Positions 42,707 to 52,106 are shown, numbered from the stretch's first letter. The stretch: 64,000 bases of DNA from Enterocloster clostridioformis (GCF_020297485.1 NZ_JAIWZC010000001.1:434001-498000), one strand, 5' to 3'. The notes: generated from the sequence alone by a model not told the origin. A program made the numbers and translations.

Positions 42707-44242
42707 ATGATACTTAGAACCTGGTTAAATGAGCTGGATTATGAACTTGTCAGGGGAAGCCTGGATGCGGAGGTCACAGAGGTGGTCTATGACTCCAGAA
42801 AGGCAGTGCCCGGCGCTGTGTTTGTGTGTATGGCGGGGACCCGCGTGGATTCCCACTGTTTTGTTCCCGATGTGCTGCGCGCAGGCGTCCGCGTGCTTGT
42901 GACGGAGCGGGACGTTGAGGAGGAGCTGGCTGCCTCAGGACTTACGGAGGATGAGATGGGCCGGGTGACAATACTTAAAACAGCGGAGGGCAGGAAAAGC
43001 CTGGCTCTTCTCTCGGCAGCCAGGTTCGGCTATCCTGCGACAGGAATGATCACCATTGGCGTCACGGGAACAAAGGGAAAAACCACCACCACCCATATGA
43101 TAAAAGCCATTCTTGAGGCGGCGGGAAAAAAGGTGGGGATGATAGGCACCACAGGCACGGTGATCAATGGCCAGGTGACCCCAACCATGAATACCACGCC
43201 GGAATCCTATGAACTGCACCAGTCCTTCGCGAAAATGGCGGAGGCAGGCTGCCAGTATATGATTATGGAGGTGTCGTCCCAGGGAATCAAGATGCACCGG
43301 GTGGACGGCATCTCCTTTGACTACGGCATTTTTACCAATATATCCCCGGACCACATAGGACCGGATGAGCACGCTGATTTTGCGGAATATCTTTACTGCA
43401 AATCGCGCCTTTTGAATATGTGCAGGATAGGGCTGGTGAACTTAAATGACGGGCATTTTAAAGAAATCGTGAAGGATGCGTCCTGCAGGCTCTATACGTA
43501 CCGCGTAAAGGAAGACAGGGAGACGAAAGCTGACTTTGAGGCGTCCAATATCCGGTATGTGTCCCGGCCGGACTTTGTGGGCACAGAGTTTGACGTCGCA
43601 GGAAAACTGGACATGGACGTCCGCCTGGGAATCCCCGGCCTGTTTAACGTGGACAATGCCCTGGCAGCCCTGTGCGTATGCTCCTTTCTGGGACTTCCAA
43701 AAGAGAGGATTGTCCACGCCCTGGAGCACATACGTGTCAATGGACGCATGGAAATCGTCCACACCTCATCCAGGTGCACGGTCCTGGTGGACTATGCCCA
43801 TAACGCGGTGAGCATGGAGAGCCTTCTTACCACTCTGCGCCAGTATCATCCCAAACGCCTGGTGGTTGTATTTGGATGCGGCGGAAACCGTTCCAAGGAC
43901 AGACGCTACACCATGGGCGAAATCGGAGGAAGACTGGCCGATCTGAGCATCATCACGGCAGACAACTCCAGGTATGAAAAGGTGGAGGACATCATGGCGG
44001 ATATCCGGGGAAGTATCGAGAAAACAGGCGGGGCCTTCCTTGAGATTCCTGACAGAAGGGACGCAATCCGCCACAGTATCCTTCACGCCAAGCCGGGGGA
44101 TATGATAGCTGTCATCGGCAAAGGACACGAGGATTATCAGGAAATCAACGGTGTGCGCCATCACTTCCTGGACAGGGAAGTCATTGAAGAAACCATAAAA
44201 GAGTTGGGAGACGAGATACAGTATGACAGGAATAACGGTTAA
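42707..44242 (+). CDS. murE: UDP-N-acetylmuramoyl-tripeptide synthetase MurE
   Basis: Mur ligase adding the third residue to UDP-MurNAc-L-Ala-D-Glu. The 511-residue protein has the ATP loop GVTGTKGKTTTTHM, the NTTPE motif, the conserved DYAHN and the C-terminal GKGHEDYQ. At the amino-acid selectivity site the sequence is DNSR, against DNPR in meso-DAP enzymes and DNPA in lysine enzymes; the Arg that contacts DAP is kept, so meso-DAP is likely. It overlaps murF by 20 bases. Confidence 0.93.
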   Translation: MILRTWLNELDYELVRGSLDAEVTEVVYDSRKAVPGAVFVCMAGTRVDSHCFVPDVLRAGVRVLVTERDVEEELAASGLTEDEMGRVTILKTAEGRKSLALLSAARFGYPATGMITIGVTGTKGKTTTTHMIKAILEAAGKKVGMIGTTGTVINGQVTPTMNTTPESYELHQSFAKMAEAGCQYMIMEVSSQGIKMHRVDGISFDYGIFTNISPDHIGPDEHADFAEYLYCKSRLLNMCRIGLVNLNDGHFKEIVKDASCRLYTYRVKEDRETKADFEASNIRYVSRPDFVGTEFDVAGKLDMDVRLGIPGLFNVDNALAALCVCSFLGLPKERIVHALEHIRVNGRMEIVHTSSRCTVLVDYAHNAVSMESLLTTLRQYHPKRLVVVFGCGGNRSKDRRYTMGEIGGRLADLSIITADNSRYEKVEDIMADIRGSIEKTGGAFLEIPDRRDAIRHSILHAKPGDMIAVIGKGHEDYQEINGVRHHFLDREVIEETIKELGDEIQYDRNNG

Positions 44243-45659
44243 GGAACTGCTTGAGGCGACAGGAGGAAACCTTCTGCTGGGGCAGGAGGATCAGCATGCG
44301 GGACACATCAGCCTGGATTCCAGAAAAATGGAGGGGGATGACCTGTTTGTACCCATTGTGGGTGAACGGGTGGACGCCCACCGCTTTCTCTGCCAGGCAA
44401 TTGCCAGCGGGGCCGCGGCAGTATTTACCAGTGAACATCACTGCTGGGAGGATGTTAAAGCCTCTGTCCGGCAACAGTGCGGGGGAAACAGGGAGCAGGA
44501 GAAGAAAGCCCTTGGGGCCGCGTGGATTGAGGTGCCTGACACGAAAAAGGCCCTTCAGGACCTGGGAAGCTTTTGCAGGAAACGCCTTACCCTGCCGCTG
44601 GTGGGAATCACGGGAAGCGTGGGAAAGACCACTACCAGGGAAATGATAGCGGAGGCCCTGAGCGCCGGATTCCTGGTGTATAAGACTCCGGGCAACAGCA
44701 ACAGCCAGGTGGGAGTGCCCATTACCATAGCGGAGATCCCGCAGTCTGCTGAGATTGGCGTCATTGAGCTGGGAATGAGCGAACCGGGAGAGATGGAGCG
44801 CATTGCCAGGGTTGCCAGGGTGGACTGTGCCGTCATGACCAACATAGGGGTGGCCCACATTGAACAGCTGGGCTCCCAGGAACACATTCTGGAGGAGAAG
44901 CTGCATATCCAGGACGGGATGCCGGCAGAGGGCATATTATTCTTAAACGGCGACGATCCCCTTCTGGCCTCAGTGGTTCCGAAGGAGGGCAGAAAGAGGG
45001 TACTCTACGGACTGGGCCGGGACTGTGACTACAGGGCGGAGGATCTGCACCTGGAAGAAGGCTATCCCGTGTTCACGGCGGTTCACGGGGACAGAAGCGT
45101 CCGGGTGCGTCTCCAGGTTATGGGAAGCCACATGGTGAGCAATGCCATGGCAGCCCTGGCAGTGGCGGATACATACGGGCTTTCCATGGAGAAGGCGGCT
45201 CTTGCCCTGGGACAGTTTAAGGGCTATAAGGGACGCCAGCAGATATTTCAGTGGGGCGGCGTCACTGTCATTGACGACAGCTACAATGCCAGCCCGGTGT
45301 CCATGAAGGCCGGACTGGAGGTGCTGGCCAGCGTGAAGGGAGAAGGACGAAGGATTGCGGTCTTAGCCGATATGAAGGAGCTGGGCCTGGAAGCCGTCAG
45401 GTTCCATGAGGAAATCGGCGCCTACATAGGAGAACATCCCCTGGACATGGTCCTTTTGCTTGGAGAGCTGGCATCCTGCATTGGCAGCGGAATGGATGCA
45501 GCCCGCGCAGTGACGCCCCATATTGAAATGGACCGTTTGGCCCAGGTAGAAGAGTGGCTGGATGAGCACATTAAGGAGGGCGACTGCATTCTTTTTAAAG
45601 GGTCCAACAGCATGAAGCTGTCCGAGGCAGTGAGGCATCTGAAGGAAGCCAGGGCATGA
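44223..45659 (+). CDS. murF: UDP-N-acetylmuramoyl-tripeptide:D-Ala-D-Ala ligase MurF
   Basis: The enzyme adds D-Ala-D-Ala to complete the pentapeptide precursor in the cytoplasm. The 478-residue protein has the ATP loop GITGSVGKTTTREMI, the NSNSQVGVP motif, ELGMSEPGEM, and VIDDSYNASPVSMKA, all typical of MurF. It starts inside the 3' end of murE, so both are translated from one message. A usual neighbour (mraY, ddl) is absent, so the murEF pair is separated from a dcw cluster. Confidence 0.95.
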   Translation: MTGITVKELLEATGGNLLLGQEDQHAGHISLDSRKMEGDDLFVPIVGERVDAHRFLCQAIASGAAAVFTSEHHCWEDVKASVRQQCGGNREQEKKALGAAWIEVPDTKKALQDLGSFCRKRLTLPLVGITGSVGKTTTREMIAEALSAGFLVYKTPGNSNSQVGVPITIAEIPQSAEIGVIELGMSEPGEMERIARVARVDCAVMTNIGVAHIEQLGSQEHILEEKLHIQDGMPAEGILFLNGDDPLLASVVPKEGRKRVLYGLGRDCDYRAEDLHLEEGYPVFTAVHGDRSVRVRLQVMGSHMVSNAMAALAVADTYGLSMEKAALALGQFKGYKGRQQIFQWGGVTVIDDSYNASPVSMKAGLEVLASVKGEGRRIAVLADMKELGLEAVRFHEEIGAYIGEHPLDMVLLLGELASCIGSGMDAARAVTPHIEMDRLAQVEEWLDEHIKEGDCILFKGSNSMKLSEAVRHLKEARA

Positions 45660-45765
45660 TTCTATCTGGATGCTCATATCTTTCCCTCATTTTGGAAAGA
45701 ATGTATGGTATGGACAGAAATGTCACAGACAGTACATTCTGAATGAGATAAGGAGAAACATTGTG

Positions 45766-47172
45766 ATGCAGCAGAAAGATGATAAGAAGATTCTCTGGCA
45801 TACCCTGGCTTTCATGGCCTTTTCAACAGTCTGGGGATTTGGGAATGTGATAAACGGATTCTCGGAGTACGGCGGATTAAAGGCCATTGTATCCTGGATT
45901 CTTATATTTGCCATTTATTTTGTGCCCTATGCACTGATGGTGGGAGAGCTGGGCTCCACCTTCAAGCATGCCGGAGGCGGTGTCAGCTCCTGGATTCGTG
46001 AGACCATAGGGCCTAAGATGGCTTACTACGCGGGCTGGACCTACTGGGTGGTCCATATGCCCTATATCTCCCAAAAACCAAATTCCACTGTAATTGCAGC
46101 CAGCTGGGCCCTGTTTCAGGACAAGAGGGCCAGCGGCATGAATACCACGGTGATGCAGATTCTGTGCCTGGTCATTTTCCTGTTTGCCATGTACCTGTCC
46201 GGCAAGGGTATAGGGGTGTTAAAGAGGCTTGCCACGCTGGCAGGTTCCGCCATGTTCATTATGTCCATGCTGTTCATTGCCATGATGGTGGCTGCTCCGG
46301 CCCTGACAGACGGTGCCTTCTTAGCCGTTGACTGGTCCCCCTCATCCTTCATACCGGACTTTAACGCCAACTTTTTCCTGAGCCTTTCCATCCTGGTTTT
46401 CGCGGTGGGAGGATGTGAGAAGATTTCCCCCTATGTAAATAAGATGAAGGATCCTTCCGGGGATTTTGCAAAGGGCATGGTGGCCCTGGCAGCCATGGTG
46501 GCTGTGACCGCCATCCTGGGCACCATTGCCCTGGGCATGATGTTTGATTCCAACCATATTCCCCAGGACCTGATGACCAACGGCGCCTACTACGCGTTCC
46601 AGAAGCTGGGCGAATATTATCATGTGGGGAATTTTTTCGTGGTGGTATACGCGCTGACCAATCTGATTGGACAGTTTTCCGTTATGGTCCTGTCCGTGGA
46701 CGCGCCCCTCAGGATGCTCTTAGACAGCGCGGATTCCCGTTTCATTCCCAGCAGGATGTTTGAGAAAAATGAACATGGCACCTATGTGAACGGACACCGG
46801 CTGGTGACTCTCATTGTCTGCGTACTGATTGTGGTCCCTGCCTTTGGCATCAGGAACGTGGACGTTCTGGTGCGCTGGCTGGTCAAGGTAAACTCGGTGT
46901 GCATGCCCCTGCGTTATCTGTGGGTCTTTGTGGCATATATTGCCTTAAAACGGGCCGGGAATGCGTTCTGCGGCGAGTACAGGTTTGTGAAGGGGAAAGC
47001 AGCAGGTATCCTGGTGGGCGGCTGGTGTTTTGCATTCACGGCCTTCGCTTGCCTGACAGGCATTTACTCAGATGACCCCTTCCAGCTGGCTCTGAATATC
47101 GTAACTCCCTTTGTGCTGGTAGGACTTGGGTTCATTATGCCATGGATGGCAGCAAAGGAGAAAAAAAGTTAA
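45766..47172 (+). CDS. APC-family amino acid permease
   Basis: The ATG at 45766 follows AAGGAGAAAC; the earlier ATG at 45670 in frame adds a non-hydrophobic leader and is unlikely. The 468-residue membrane protein has about 12 hydrophobic segments; TM1 has the APC pattern with FSTVWGFGNVINGF, and later GGCEKISPYVNKMKDP and RNVDVLVRWLVKVNSV. It resembles the YjeM-like or glutamate/GABA-type permeases. The substrate is unknown. The nearby aminopeptidase gene suggests use of amino acids or peptides. Confidence 0.85.
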   Translation: MQQKDDKKILWHTLAFMAFSTVWGFGNVINGFSEYGGLKAIVSWILIFAIYFVPYALMVGELGSTFKHAGGGVSSWIRETIGPKMAYYAGWTYWVVHMPYISQKPNSTVIAASWALFQDKRASGMNTTVMQILCLVIFLFAMYLSGKGIGVLKRLATLAGSAMFIMSMLFIAMMVAAPALTDGAFLAVDWSPSSFIPDFNANFFLSLSILVFAVGGCEKISPYVNKMKDPSGDFAKGMVALAAMVAVTAILGTIALGMMFDSNHIPQDLMTNGAYYAFQKLGEYYHVGNFFVVVYALTNLIGQFSVMVLSVDAPLRMLLDSADSRFIPSRMFEKNEHGTYVNGHRLVTLIVCVLIVVPAFGIRNVDVLVRWLVKVNSVCMPLRYLWVFVAYIALKRAGNAFCGEYRFVKGKAAGILVGGWCFAFTAFACLTGIYSDDPFQLALNIVTPFVLVGLGFIMPWMAAKEKKS

Positions 47173-47244
47173 ACATCCCGCATTGCCGCGGAGGTGTGTT
47201 TATGGTACAGTAGAGGAGAAATAAAGAGACAAAGGAGATGTCAT

Positions 47245-48570
47245 ATGAATATAGACAGAGAAGACTGTTTAAGCACAGCCAAAGAACTCATCAGTTTTCT
47301 TGAAAAAAGCCCCACCTGCTTTCACGCGGTACAGTCCATTGCGGACTGTCTTGAGGAGGCGGGCTTCACACAGCTTCATGAGGGCGAGAAATGGGAGCTC
47401 ACAGAGGGCGGTTCCTACTTTGTGACCAGGAACGGTTCATCCATCGTGTCCTTTAAGGTGCCGGGAAAAGCATTTTCCAGTTTCCAGATTATGGCCAGCC
47501 ACAGCGATTCTCCTTCTTTTAAAATCAAGGAAAATCCTGAGATGGAGGCAGAAAATCACTATGTAAAGCTGAACGTGGAGAAATACGGCGGTATGCTGTG
47601 CGCTCCCTGGTTTGACCGTCCCCTTTCCGTGGCGGGCCGTCTGGCTGTGAAGGAGGGAAACCGCATTGCCACAAAGCTGGTAAAGGTGGACCGGGACCTG
47701 CTTATGATACCAAACCTGGCCATTCATTTTAACCGCGAGGTCAATGACGGATATAAGTATAATGCCCAGGTGGACATGCTGCCCTTATACGGCGGAGCGG
47801 ACGCAAAGGGAACCTTCATGGAAACTGTTGCTGAGAGCGCAGGGGTTAAAAGGGAGGATATCCTGGGACACGATCTCTATCTCTACAACCGTGTGCCGGG
47901 AAGCATCTGGGGGGCCAGCGGGGAGTTCCTGTCCTGCGGCCGTTTAGACGATTTACAGTGCGCGTTTTCCACCTTGAAGGGATTTCTGGAGGGCGGCCAT
48001 CCGGACTGTGTGAGCGTTCACGCGGTATTTGACAATGAAGAGATAGGCAGCCTGACCAAGCAGGGGGCTGACTCCACCTTCCTGGAGGATGTGCTGAGAC
48101 GGATTAACAGCGCCATGGGAAGGAGCGGGGAGGAGTACCTGATGGCCATTGCCTCCAGCTTCATGGTTTCCGCTGACAATGCCCACGCAGCCCACCCCAA
48201 CCATGGAGACAAATCAGACCCCGTAAACCGTCCCTACATGAATGAGGGAATCGTCATCAAATACAGCACAAAGTACGCCACGGACGGACTTTCAGCCGCC
48301 GTGTTCAGGGCGGTGTGCCAGGAAGAGGGAATACCCTGCCAGGCATTTACCAACCGTTCCGACAAGGCAGGGGGGTCCACTCTGGGCAATATTTCCAACA
48401 GCCATGTGGCTCTGAATACAGTGGACATCGGACTGCCCCAGCTATCCATGCACTCCCCGTACGAGACAGCGGGAATCAAGGATACCTGCTATCTGATTCG
48501 GGCCGCAAAGAGGTTCTACAGCACCTCCATGAGGGCCATGGGTTCCGGGAGCTACGAAATGCGGCAATAA
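47245..48570 (+). CDS. M18-family aspartyl aminopeptidase
   Basis: The ATG at 47245 follows AAAGGAGATGTC. The 441-residue protein has the M18 metal and catalytic motifs: MASHSDSPSFKIKE (first His and Asp), the bridging Asp in CGRLDDLQCAF, the VFDNEEIGSLT catalytic Glu pair, and the late ADNAHAAHPNH and LPQLSMHSPYE. Such enzymes are large homo-oligomers that remove N-terminal acidic or other residues in the cytoplasm. It is followed by a hairpin and tandem repeats. Confidence 0.94.
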   Translation: MNIDREDCLSTAKELISFLEKSPTCFHAVQSIADCLEEAGFTQLHEGEKWELTEGGSYFVTRNGSSIVSFKVPGKAFSSFQIMASHSDSPSFKIKENPEMEAENHYVKLNVEKYGGMLCAPWFDRPLSVAGRLAVKEGNRIATKLVKVDRDLLMIPNLAIHFNREVNDGYKYNAQVDMLPLYGGADAKGTFMETVAESAGVKREDILGHDLYLYNRVPGSIWGASGEFLSCGRLDDLQCAFSTLKGFLEGGHPDCVSVHAVFDNEEIGSLTKQGADSTFLEDVLRRINSAMGRSGEEYLMAIASSFMVSADNAHAAHPNHGDKSDPVNRPYMNEGIVIKYSTKYATDGLSAAVFRAVCQEEGIPCQAFTNRSDKAGGSTLGNISNSHVALNTVDIGLPQLSMHSPYETAGIKDTCYLIRAAKRFYSTSMRAMGSGSYEMRQ

Positions 48571-48612
48571 ATATGCGGCAATAACTATGCGCAACAGATA
48601 TGCGGCAACAGA

Positions 48613-48666
48613 TACCCAGCCATAGCCCTGAGAGGAAGAAAGGCCTCCGGGAATCATGGCTGGGTA
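48613..48666 (+). terminator. Hairpin after the M18 aminopeptidase
   Basis: TACCCAGCCAT and ATGGCTGGGTA form an 11-base-pair stem with a partly paired interior. The T-run is short, so it may be a weak terminator. Just before it, at 48571-48612, are loose repeats of ATATGCGGCAA. Confidence 0.55.
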
Positions 48667-48741
48667 TTTGCTGGAACGATGAGAATTTGCTGGAACGATG
48701 AGAATTTGTTGGAACGATGAGAATTTGTTGGAATTATGAGA
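48666..48741 (+). repeat. Four tandem 19-base repeats before the MATE gene
   Basis: The unit ATTTGCTGGAACGATGAGA starts at 48666, 48685, 48704 and 48723. The first two copies are identical, the third has one change (TTGTT) and the fourth three. The array ends 18 bases before the MATE start codon, next to its ribosome site. The unit length is not a multiple of three. Confidence 0.9.
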
Positions 48742-48759
48742 GAAAGAGGAAGGTAAGAT

Positions 48760-50082
48760 ATGTTTTCCAGAAAACAAATGATAAAGCTTCTGGCGCCCCT
48801 TATTGTGGAACAAATCATGGCGGTGCTGGTGGGAATGGTGGACGTGGTGATGGTGGCCGCGGTAGGGGAATCCGCGGTGTCCGGCGTTTCCCTGGTGGAT
48901 TCCATCAGCGTCTTAATCATACAAATCATGGGAGCTCTGGCTACCGGAGGAGCCGTCATATCGGCCCAGTACCTGGGCAAGGAGCAGCCCAGGGATGCCA
49001 GGAAGGCAGCCGGACAGCTGATTCTGGTGACCATGCTTGTTTCTGTCATCATTGCCGGCACAGCTCTTGTAGGGGGACCCCAGCTGCTGGGAGGCATATT
49101 TGGAAAAGTGGAACAGGACGTCATGGACAATGCACAGACCTATTTCTGGATCACAGCACTGTCCTATCCCTTCATCGGACTCTACAATGCCTGCGCGGCC
49201 CTGTTCCGTTCCATGGGCAACTCAAAGGTATCCATGATGACCTCCTTTGTCATGAATATGATCAACATTATAGGAAACGCAATCTGCGTATTCGGTCTTA
49301 AAATGGGCGTGGCCGGAGTGGCGTGGCCTACCCTTATAAGCCGTGTGACGGCTGCTTTTATGATGTTCGTCCTCATACAGAGCAGGAACAATTCCATCCG
49401 TCTCAACAGCTGGAAGTTCCTGATTCCGGACCGTCATATGATAAAGAACATCCTGTCTATCGGAATTCCCAACGGGCTGGAAAACGGCATGTTCCAGTTC
49501 GGCAAGATATTCCTTCAGAGTCTGGTTTCCTCTCTGGGGACAGTATCCATAGCCAGCTTTGCCGTGGCCAGCAATCTGGTGACGGTCCTCTATCTTCCGG
49601 GAAATGCCATCGGCTTAGGCCTGGTGACCATAGTGGGCCAATGCGTCGGCGCCGGCCGTCTGAAGGAAGCAAGGAACGACACAAAGTCCCTTATTCTGGT
49701 GGTTTATGGAATCCTGGCCGTATTCAGCACTGCCATGGTCATCTGGTCCGGCCCGCTGGTGGGAATCTATCATCTGTCCCCCCAGGCAGCCCTCATGGCC
49801 CGTGAGCTGCTCCTGATCCACAGCATAGCCATGATAATATGGCCCCTGGCCTTCATCATCCCTCACGCCCTGAGGGCCTCCCTGGACGCAAAGTTCACCA
49901 TGGCGGTATCCGTATTCTCCATGTGGGTATTCCGAATCGGGTTTGCATACCTCTTTGTATACATATTTGACCTGGGCCTTTCCGGGGTATGGTACGGCAT
50001 GTTCATTGACTGGATATTCCGGGCATTGATGTTTTCAGGAAGGTTTAAGGGGTTTGAGAAGAGAGCGGGGGTTGTGGAGTGA
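48760..50082 (+). CDS. MATE-family efflux transporter
   Basis: The 440-residue protein has about 12 membrane segments in two related halves, beginning MIKLLAPLIVEQIMAVLVGMVD and with AISAQYLGKEQ-like ATGGAVISAQYLG in the first half and LPGNAIGLGLVTIVGQCVGAG in the second, which are marks of the multidrug and toxin extrusion family (NorM/DinF branch). It exports drugs or metabolites in exchange for Na+ or H+. The ATG follows AGGAAGGTAAG right after the 19-base repeats. No regulator is directly attached; a TetR gene lies 600 bases downstream. Confidence 0.93.
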   Translation: MFSRKQMIKLLAPLIVEQIMAVLVGMVDVVMVAAVGESAVSGVSLVDSISVLIIQIMGALATGGAVISAQYLGKEQPRDARKAAGQLILVTMLVSVIIAGTALVGGPQLLGGIFGKVEQDVMDNAQTYFWITALSYPFIGLYNACAALFRSMGNSKVSMMTSFVMNMINIIGNAICVFGLKMGVAGVAWPTLISRVTAAFMMFVLIQSRNNSIRLNSWKFLIPDRHMIKNILSIGIPNGLENGMFQFGKIFLQSLVSSLGTVSIASFAVASNLVTVLYLPGNAIGLGLVTIVGQCVGAGRLKEARNDTKSLILVVYGILAVFSTAMVIWSGPLVGIYHLSPQAALMARELLLIHSIAMIIWPLAFIIPHALRASLDAKFTMAVSVFSMWVFRIGFAYLFVYIFDLGLSGVWYGMFIDWIFRALMFSGRFKGFEKRAGVVE

Positions 50083-50120
50083 GAGGTGAAGATGCGCGGG
50101 GAGGCGGGGGTGCCGCGTTC

Positions 50121-50330
50121 GTGGGAGCAAGGGGGAAGGAACCTGGGGATACGGCTGCGGGGCAAGTCCGGTCTAAGGGGGCGGAAAACGGCTAAAAGCA
50201 AGAGTCAGACCGCCCAAACTCGCTGCGCTCAGACAGCTGTGCGGTCTGACTCTTCACGCCTTTTTCCGCCCCCTAAGACCGACTAAGCCCCTGTAGATGC
50301 ATCCCCAGCTTCCTTCCCCCTTGCTCCCAC
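50121..50330. repeat. About 210-base imperfect inverted repeat
   Basis: The left arm 50121-50213 and right arm 50241-50330 are reverse complements over most of their length, with perfect blocks at the tips (GTGGGAGCAAGGGGGAAGGA), in the middle (AGGGGGCGGAAAA) and at the base of the loop (AGAGTCAGACCGC). The loop is 27 bases. There is no start codon with a ribosome site for a real gene. It looks like a folded RNA or a small non-coding mobile repeat. The other sequence between 50083 and 50689 is AT-rich promoter and operator DNA from about 50500, and nothing else is seen. Confidence 0.85.
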
Positions 50331-50547
50331 CCACTACATATGAATCGCCTCCCGGCACTTCACCTCACAATCGGAAAAAGTAAATGGCTGGCTGGGGGAA
50401 ATGGTGCGGTCCTTCTATTGTTCAAAAATGAAAATCACTTTCCTGCTGGTATGTGCAGCTAATACGATTATTGATGGAGAAGTTGTACTTTTTGGATGGG
50501 TTTTGCCATAAAACGTATAAATATTACTAAATACTTCTAAATATCTC

Positions 50548-50576
50548 TTGACAGTTGTTGATTGCTATGCAACAAT
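50548..50576 (+). promoter_or_regulatory. Promoter before the TetR gene
   Basis: TTGACA at 50548-50553 and AACAAT at 50571-50576 are 17 bases apart; the -10 is weak. Confidence 0.5.
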
Positions 50577-50639
50577 AGTTGCGTAACATATGTAATGCAA
50601 CAAGTGTAATATAACAATTGTAGTGCAGCGTATGTTGCA
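50569..50639. promoter_or_regulatory. Operator cluster for the TetR-type regulator
   Basis: GCAACAATAGTTGC at 50569-50582 is a perfect 5-4-5 inverted repeat over the -10. TGCAACA at about 50596 and TGTTGCA at 50633-50639 form a second, wide inverted pair, with ACAATTGT between. Repeated GCAAC/GTTGC half-sites suggest repressor binding, probably by the next gene product. Confidence 0.55.
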
Positions 50640-50689
50640 CAACTTGCTCAATGACCATGATGTGACATGAAAATGAGAGAGGTAAGCCT

Positions 50690-51277
50690 ATGCCGCCCAA
50701 AGCAAAGATAACGAAAGAAATGATTCTGAATACGGTTCTGGACATTACAAGAGAGGCAGGGTTTGAGTCTGTCAATGCCAGGAGTATTTCAGGCAGATTA
50801 CAATGTTCCACGCGGCCTATTTTTACATGTTATGAGAACATGGATGAGTTAAAAAGGGAATTTCTTGATTATGCTTATGAATTTTACAGTCAGTATGTTG
50901 AGGATTTCAGCGGTTCTGAAAACATAAATCCATGTCTGGTTCTGCCGGTTTCGTACATTGAGTTTGCCAAAGAAGAGACGCATCTGTTCAGGCTTTTATT
51001 CATAAACCATATGGAACTGAGCATGGAGGAGCCAAAGGATTTCTATAAGGAGGCTGGCAACGAAAAGAGGGAAAAGATATTTTCGGATGCCGTTGGAATT
51101 GAACCGGAGCCGGCAAAAGCAATATTCATGGATTTATTCCTTTATTCCCATGGCATAGCAGTCCTGGCAGCGGCGCAAAAAATAACATTAGACAGGAACC
51201 GCATAGAAAAAATGGCTGCAAACATGCTGACAGCTCTCATAAGACAGGAAAAACCGGACTGGACATTATCCCTTTAG
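50690..51277 (+). CDS. TetR/AcrR-family transcriptional regulator
   Basis: The 195-residue protein has an N-terminal TetR helix-turn-helix (KITKEMILNTVLDITREAGFESVNARSI, seen in two pieces, with recognition helix CSTRPIFTCYENMDELK) and a variable ligand-binding part from about residue 60. The recognition region resembles the subgroup with STQPIYRHF/FxSK motifs. It is preceded by a promoter with overlapping GCAAC half-sites and followed 37 bases later by a methyltransferase gene, which it may control together with itself. Confidence 0.88.
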   Translation: MPPKAKITKEMILNTVLDITREAGFESVNARSISGRLQCSTRPIFTCYENMDELKREFLDYAYEFYSQYVEDFSGSENINPCLVLPVSYIEFAKEETHLFRLLFINHMELSMEEPKDFYKEAGNEKREKIFSDAVGIEPEPAKAIFMDLFLYSHGIAVLAAAQKITLDRNRIEKMAANMLTALIRQEKPDWTLSL

Positions 51278-51314
51278 CGGTATGTCCGAATCAATAAAAA
51301 CATAGGGGTGCAAT

Positions 51315-52106
51315 ATGAAAACAAATCAATACATCATTGATTATTACAATAGCTATGACGAGGACAGCCGACTGAGTCCAAAGCATGGGACCGTGGAATT
51401 TCTGACAACCATGCGCTACATAGAAAAATACATAAAACCCGGAAGCCGTGTTCTTGAAATCGGAGCCGGAACCGGCCGTTATTCCCATGCGCTGGCGCGT
51501 CAGGGATACATGGTTGACGCAGTGGAACTGGTCCCCCATAACATCGAAGTATTCCGCAGGCATATGCTGCCAACAGAACATATAACAATTACCCAGGGCA
51601 ATGCACTGGACCTATCTGCGTTTCCTGACAACCGATATGACATCACGCTGCTGTTGGGTCCCCTATACCATCTGTACAGCAAAGAAGAAAAGCGCCAGGC
51701 ATTGGGCGAGGCCATCCGCGTCACAAAGCAGGGAGGCATAATCTTTGCCGCATACGTCATATCCGACGGCTGTCTCCTGGACGAAGGATTCAACCGCGGC
51801 AATATCAATGCAGCTGAATACATAAAAAACGGACTGCTGGACCCCGAAACATTTGCAGCCAAATCCGAGCCAAAGGATTTGTTTGAGCTTGTACGCAAAG
51901 AAGACATCGACGATTTGATGTCCATATTCCCAACAACACGCCTGCATTATGCGGCGGCTGACGGCTGTGCGCTGCTCATACGGGAAGCAATCGACAAAAT
52001 GGACGATGAAACATTCAAATTATATTTAAAATACCACTACGCCACCTGTGAACGGAAAGACTTAACAGGCATCACCAGCCATGCAATTGACATATTCCAA
52101 AAATAA
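51315..52106 (+). CDS. Class I SAM-dependent methyltransferase
   Basis: The 263-residue protein has the SAM-binding motif I VLEIGAGTGRYSHALARQGY (about residues 42-60), motif II in VDAVELVPHNIEVF, and LLLGPLYHL as motif post-II/III. The substrate is unknown. Such proteins are often small-molecule or antibiotic methylases. Its position behind a TetR-type regulator suggests an inducible function. It ends before a C-rich non-coding stretch. Confidence 0.87.
   Translation: MKTNQYIIDYYNSYDEDSRLSPKHGTVEFLTTMRYIEKYIKPGSRVLEIGAGTGRYSHALARQGYMVDAVELVPHNIEVFRRHMLPTEHITITQGNALDLSAFPDNRYDITLLLGPLYHLYSKEEKRQALGEAIRVTKQGGIIFAAYVISDGCLLDEGFNRGNINAAEYIKNGLLDPETFAAKSEPKDLFELVRKEDIDDLMSIFPTTRLHYAAADGCALLIREAIDKMDDETFKLYLKYHYATCERKDLTGITSHAIDIFQK

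Noticed and set aside
48571..48741. Repeats before the MATE gene as a CRISPR array
   Set aside because: The 19-base units are directly adjacent with no spacers, and no cas genes are near.
50086..50286. 66-residue frame inside the long inverted repeat
   Set aside because: The sequence is explained by the inverted repeat; no ribosome site or homology is seen.
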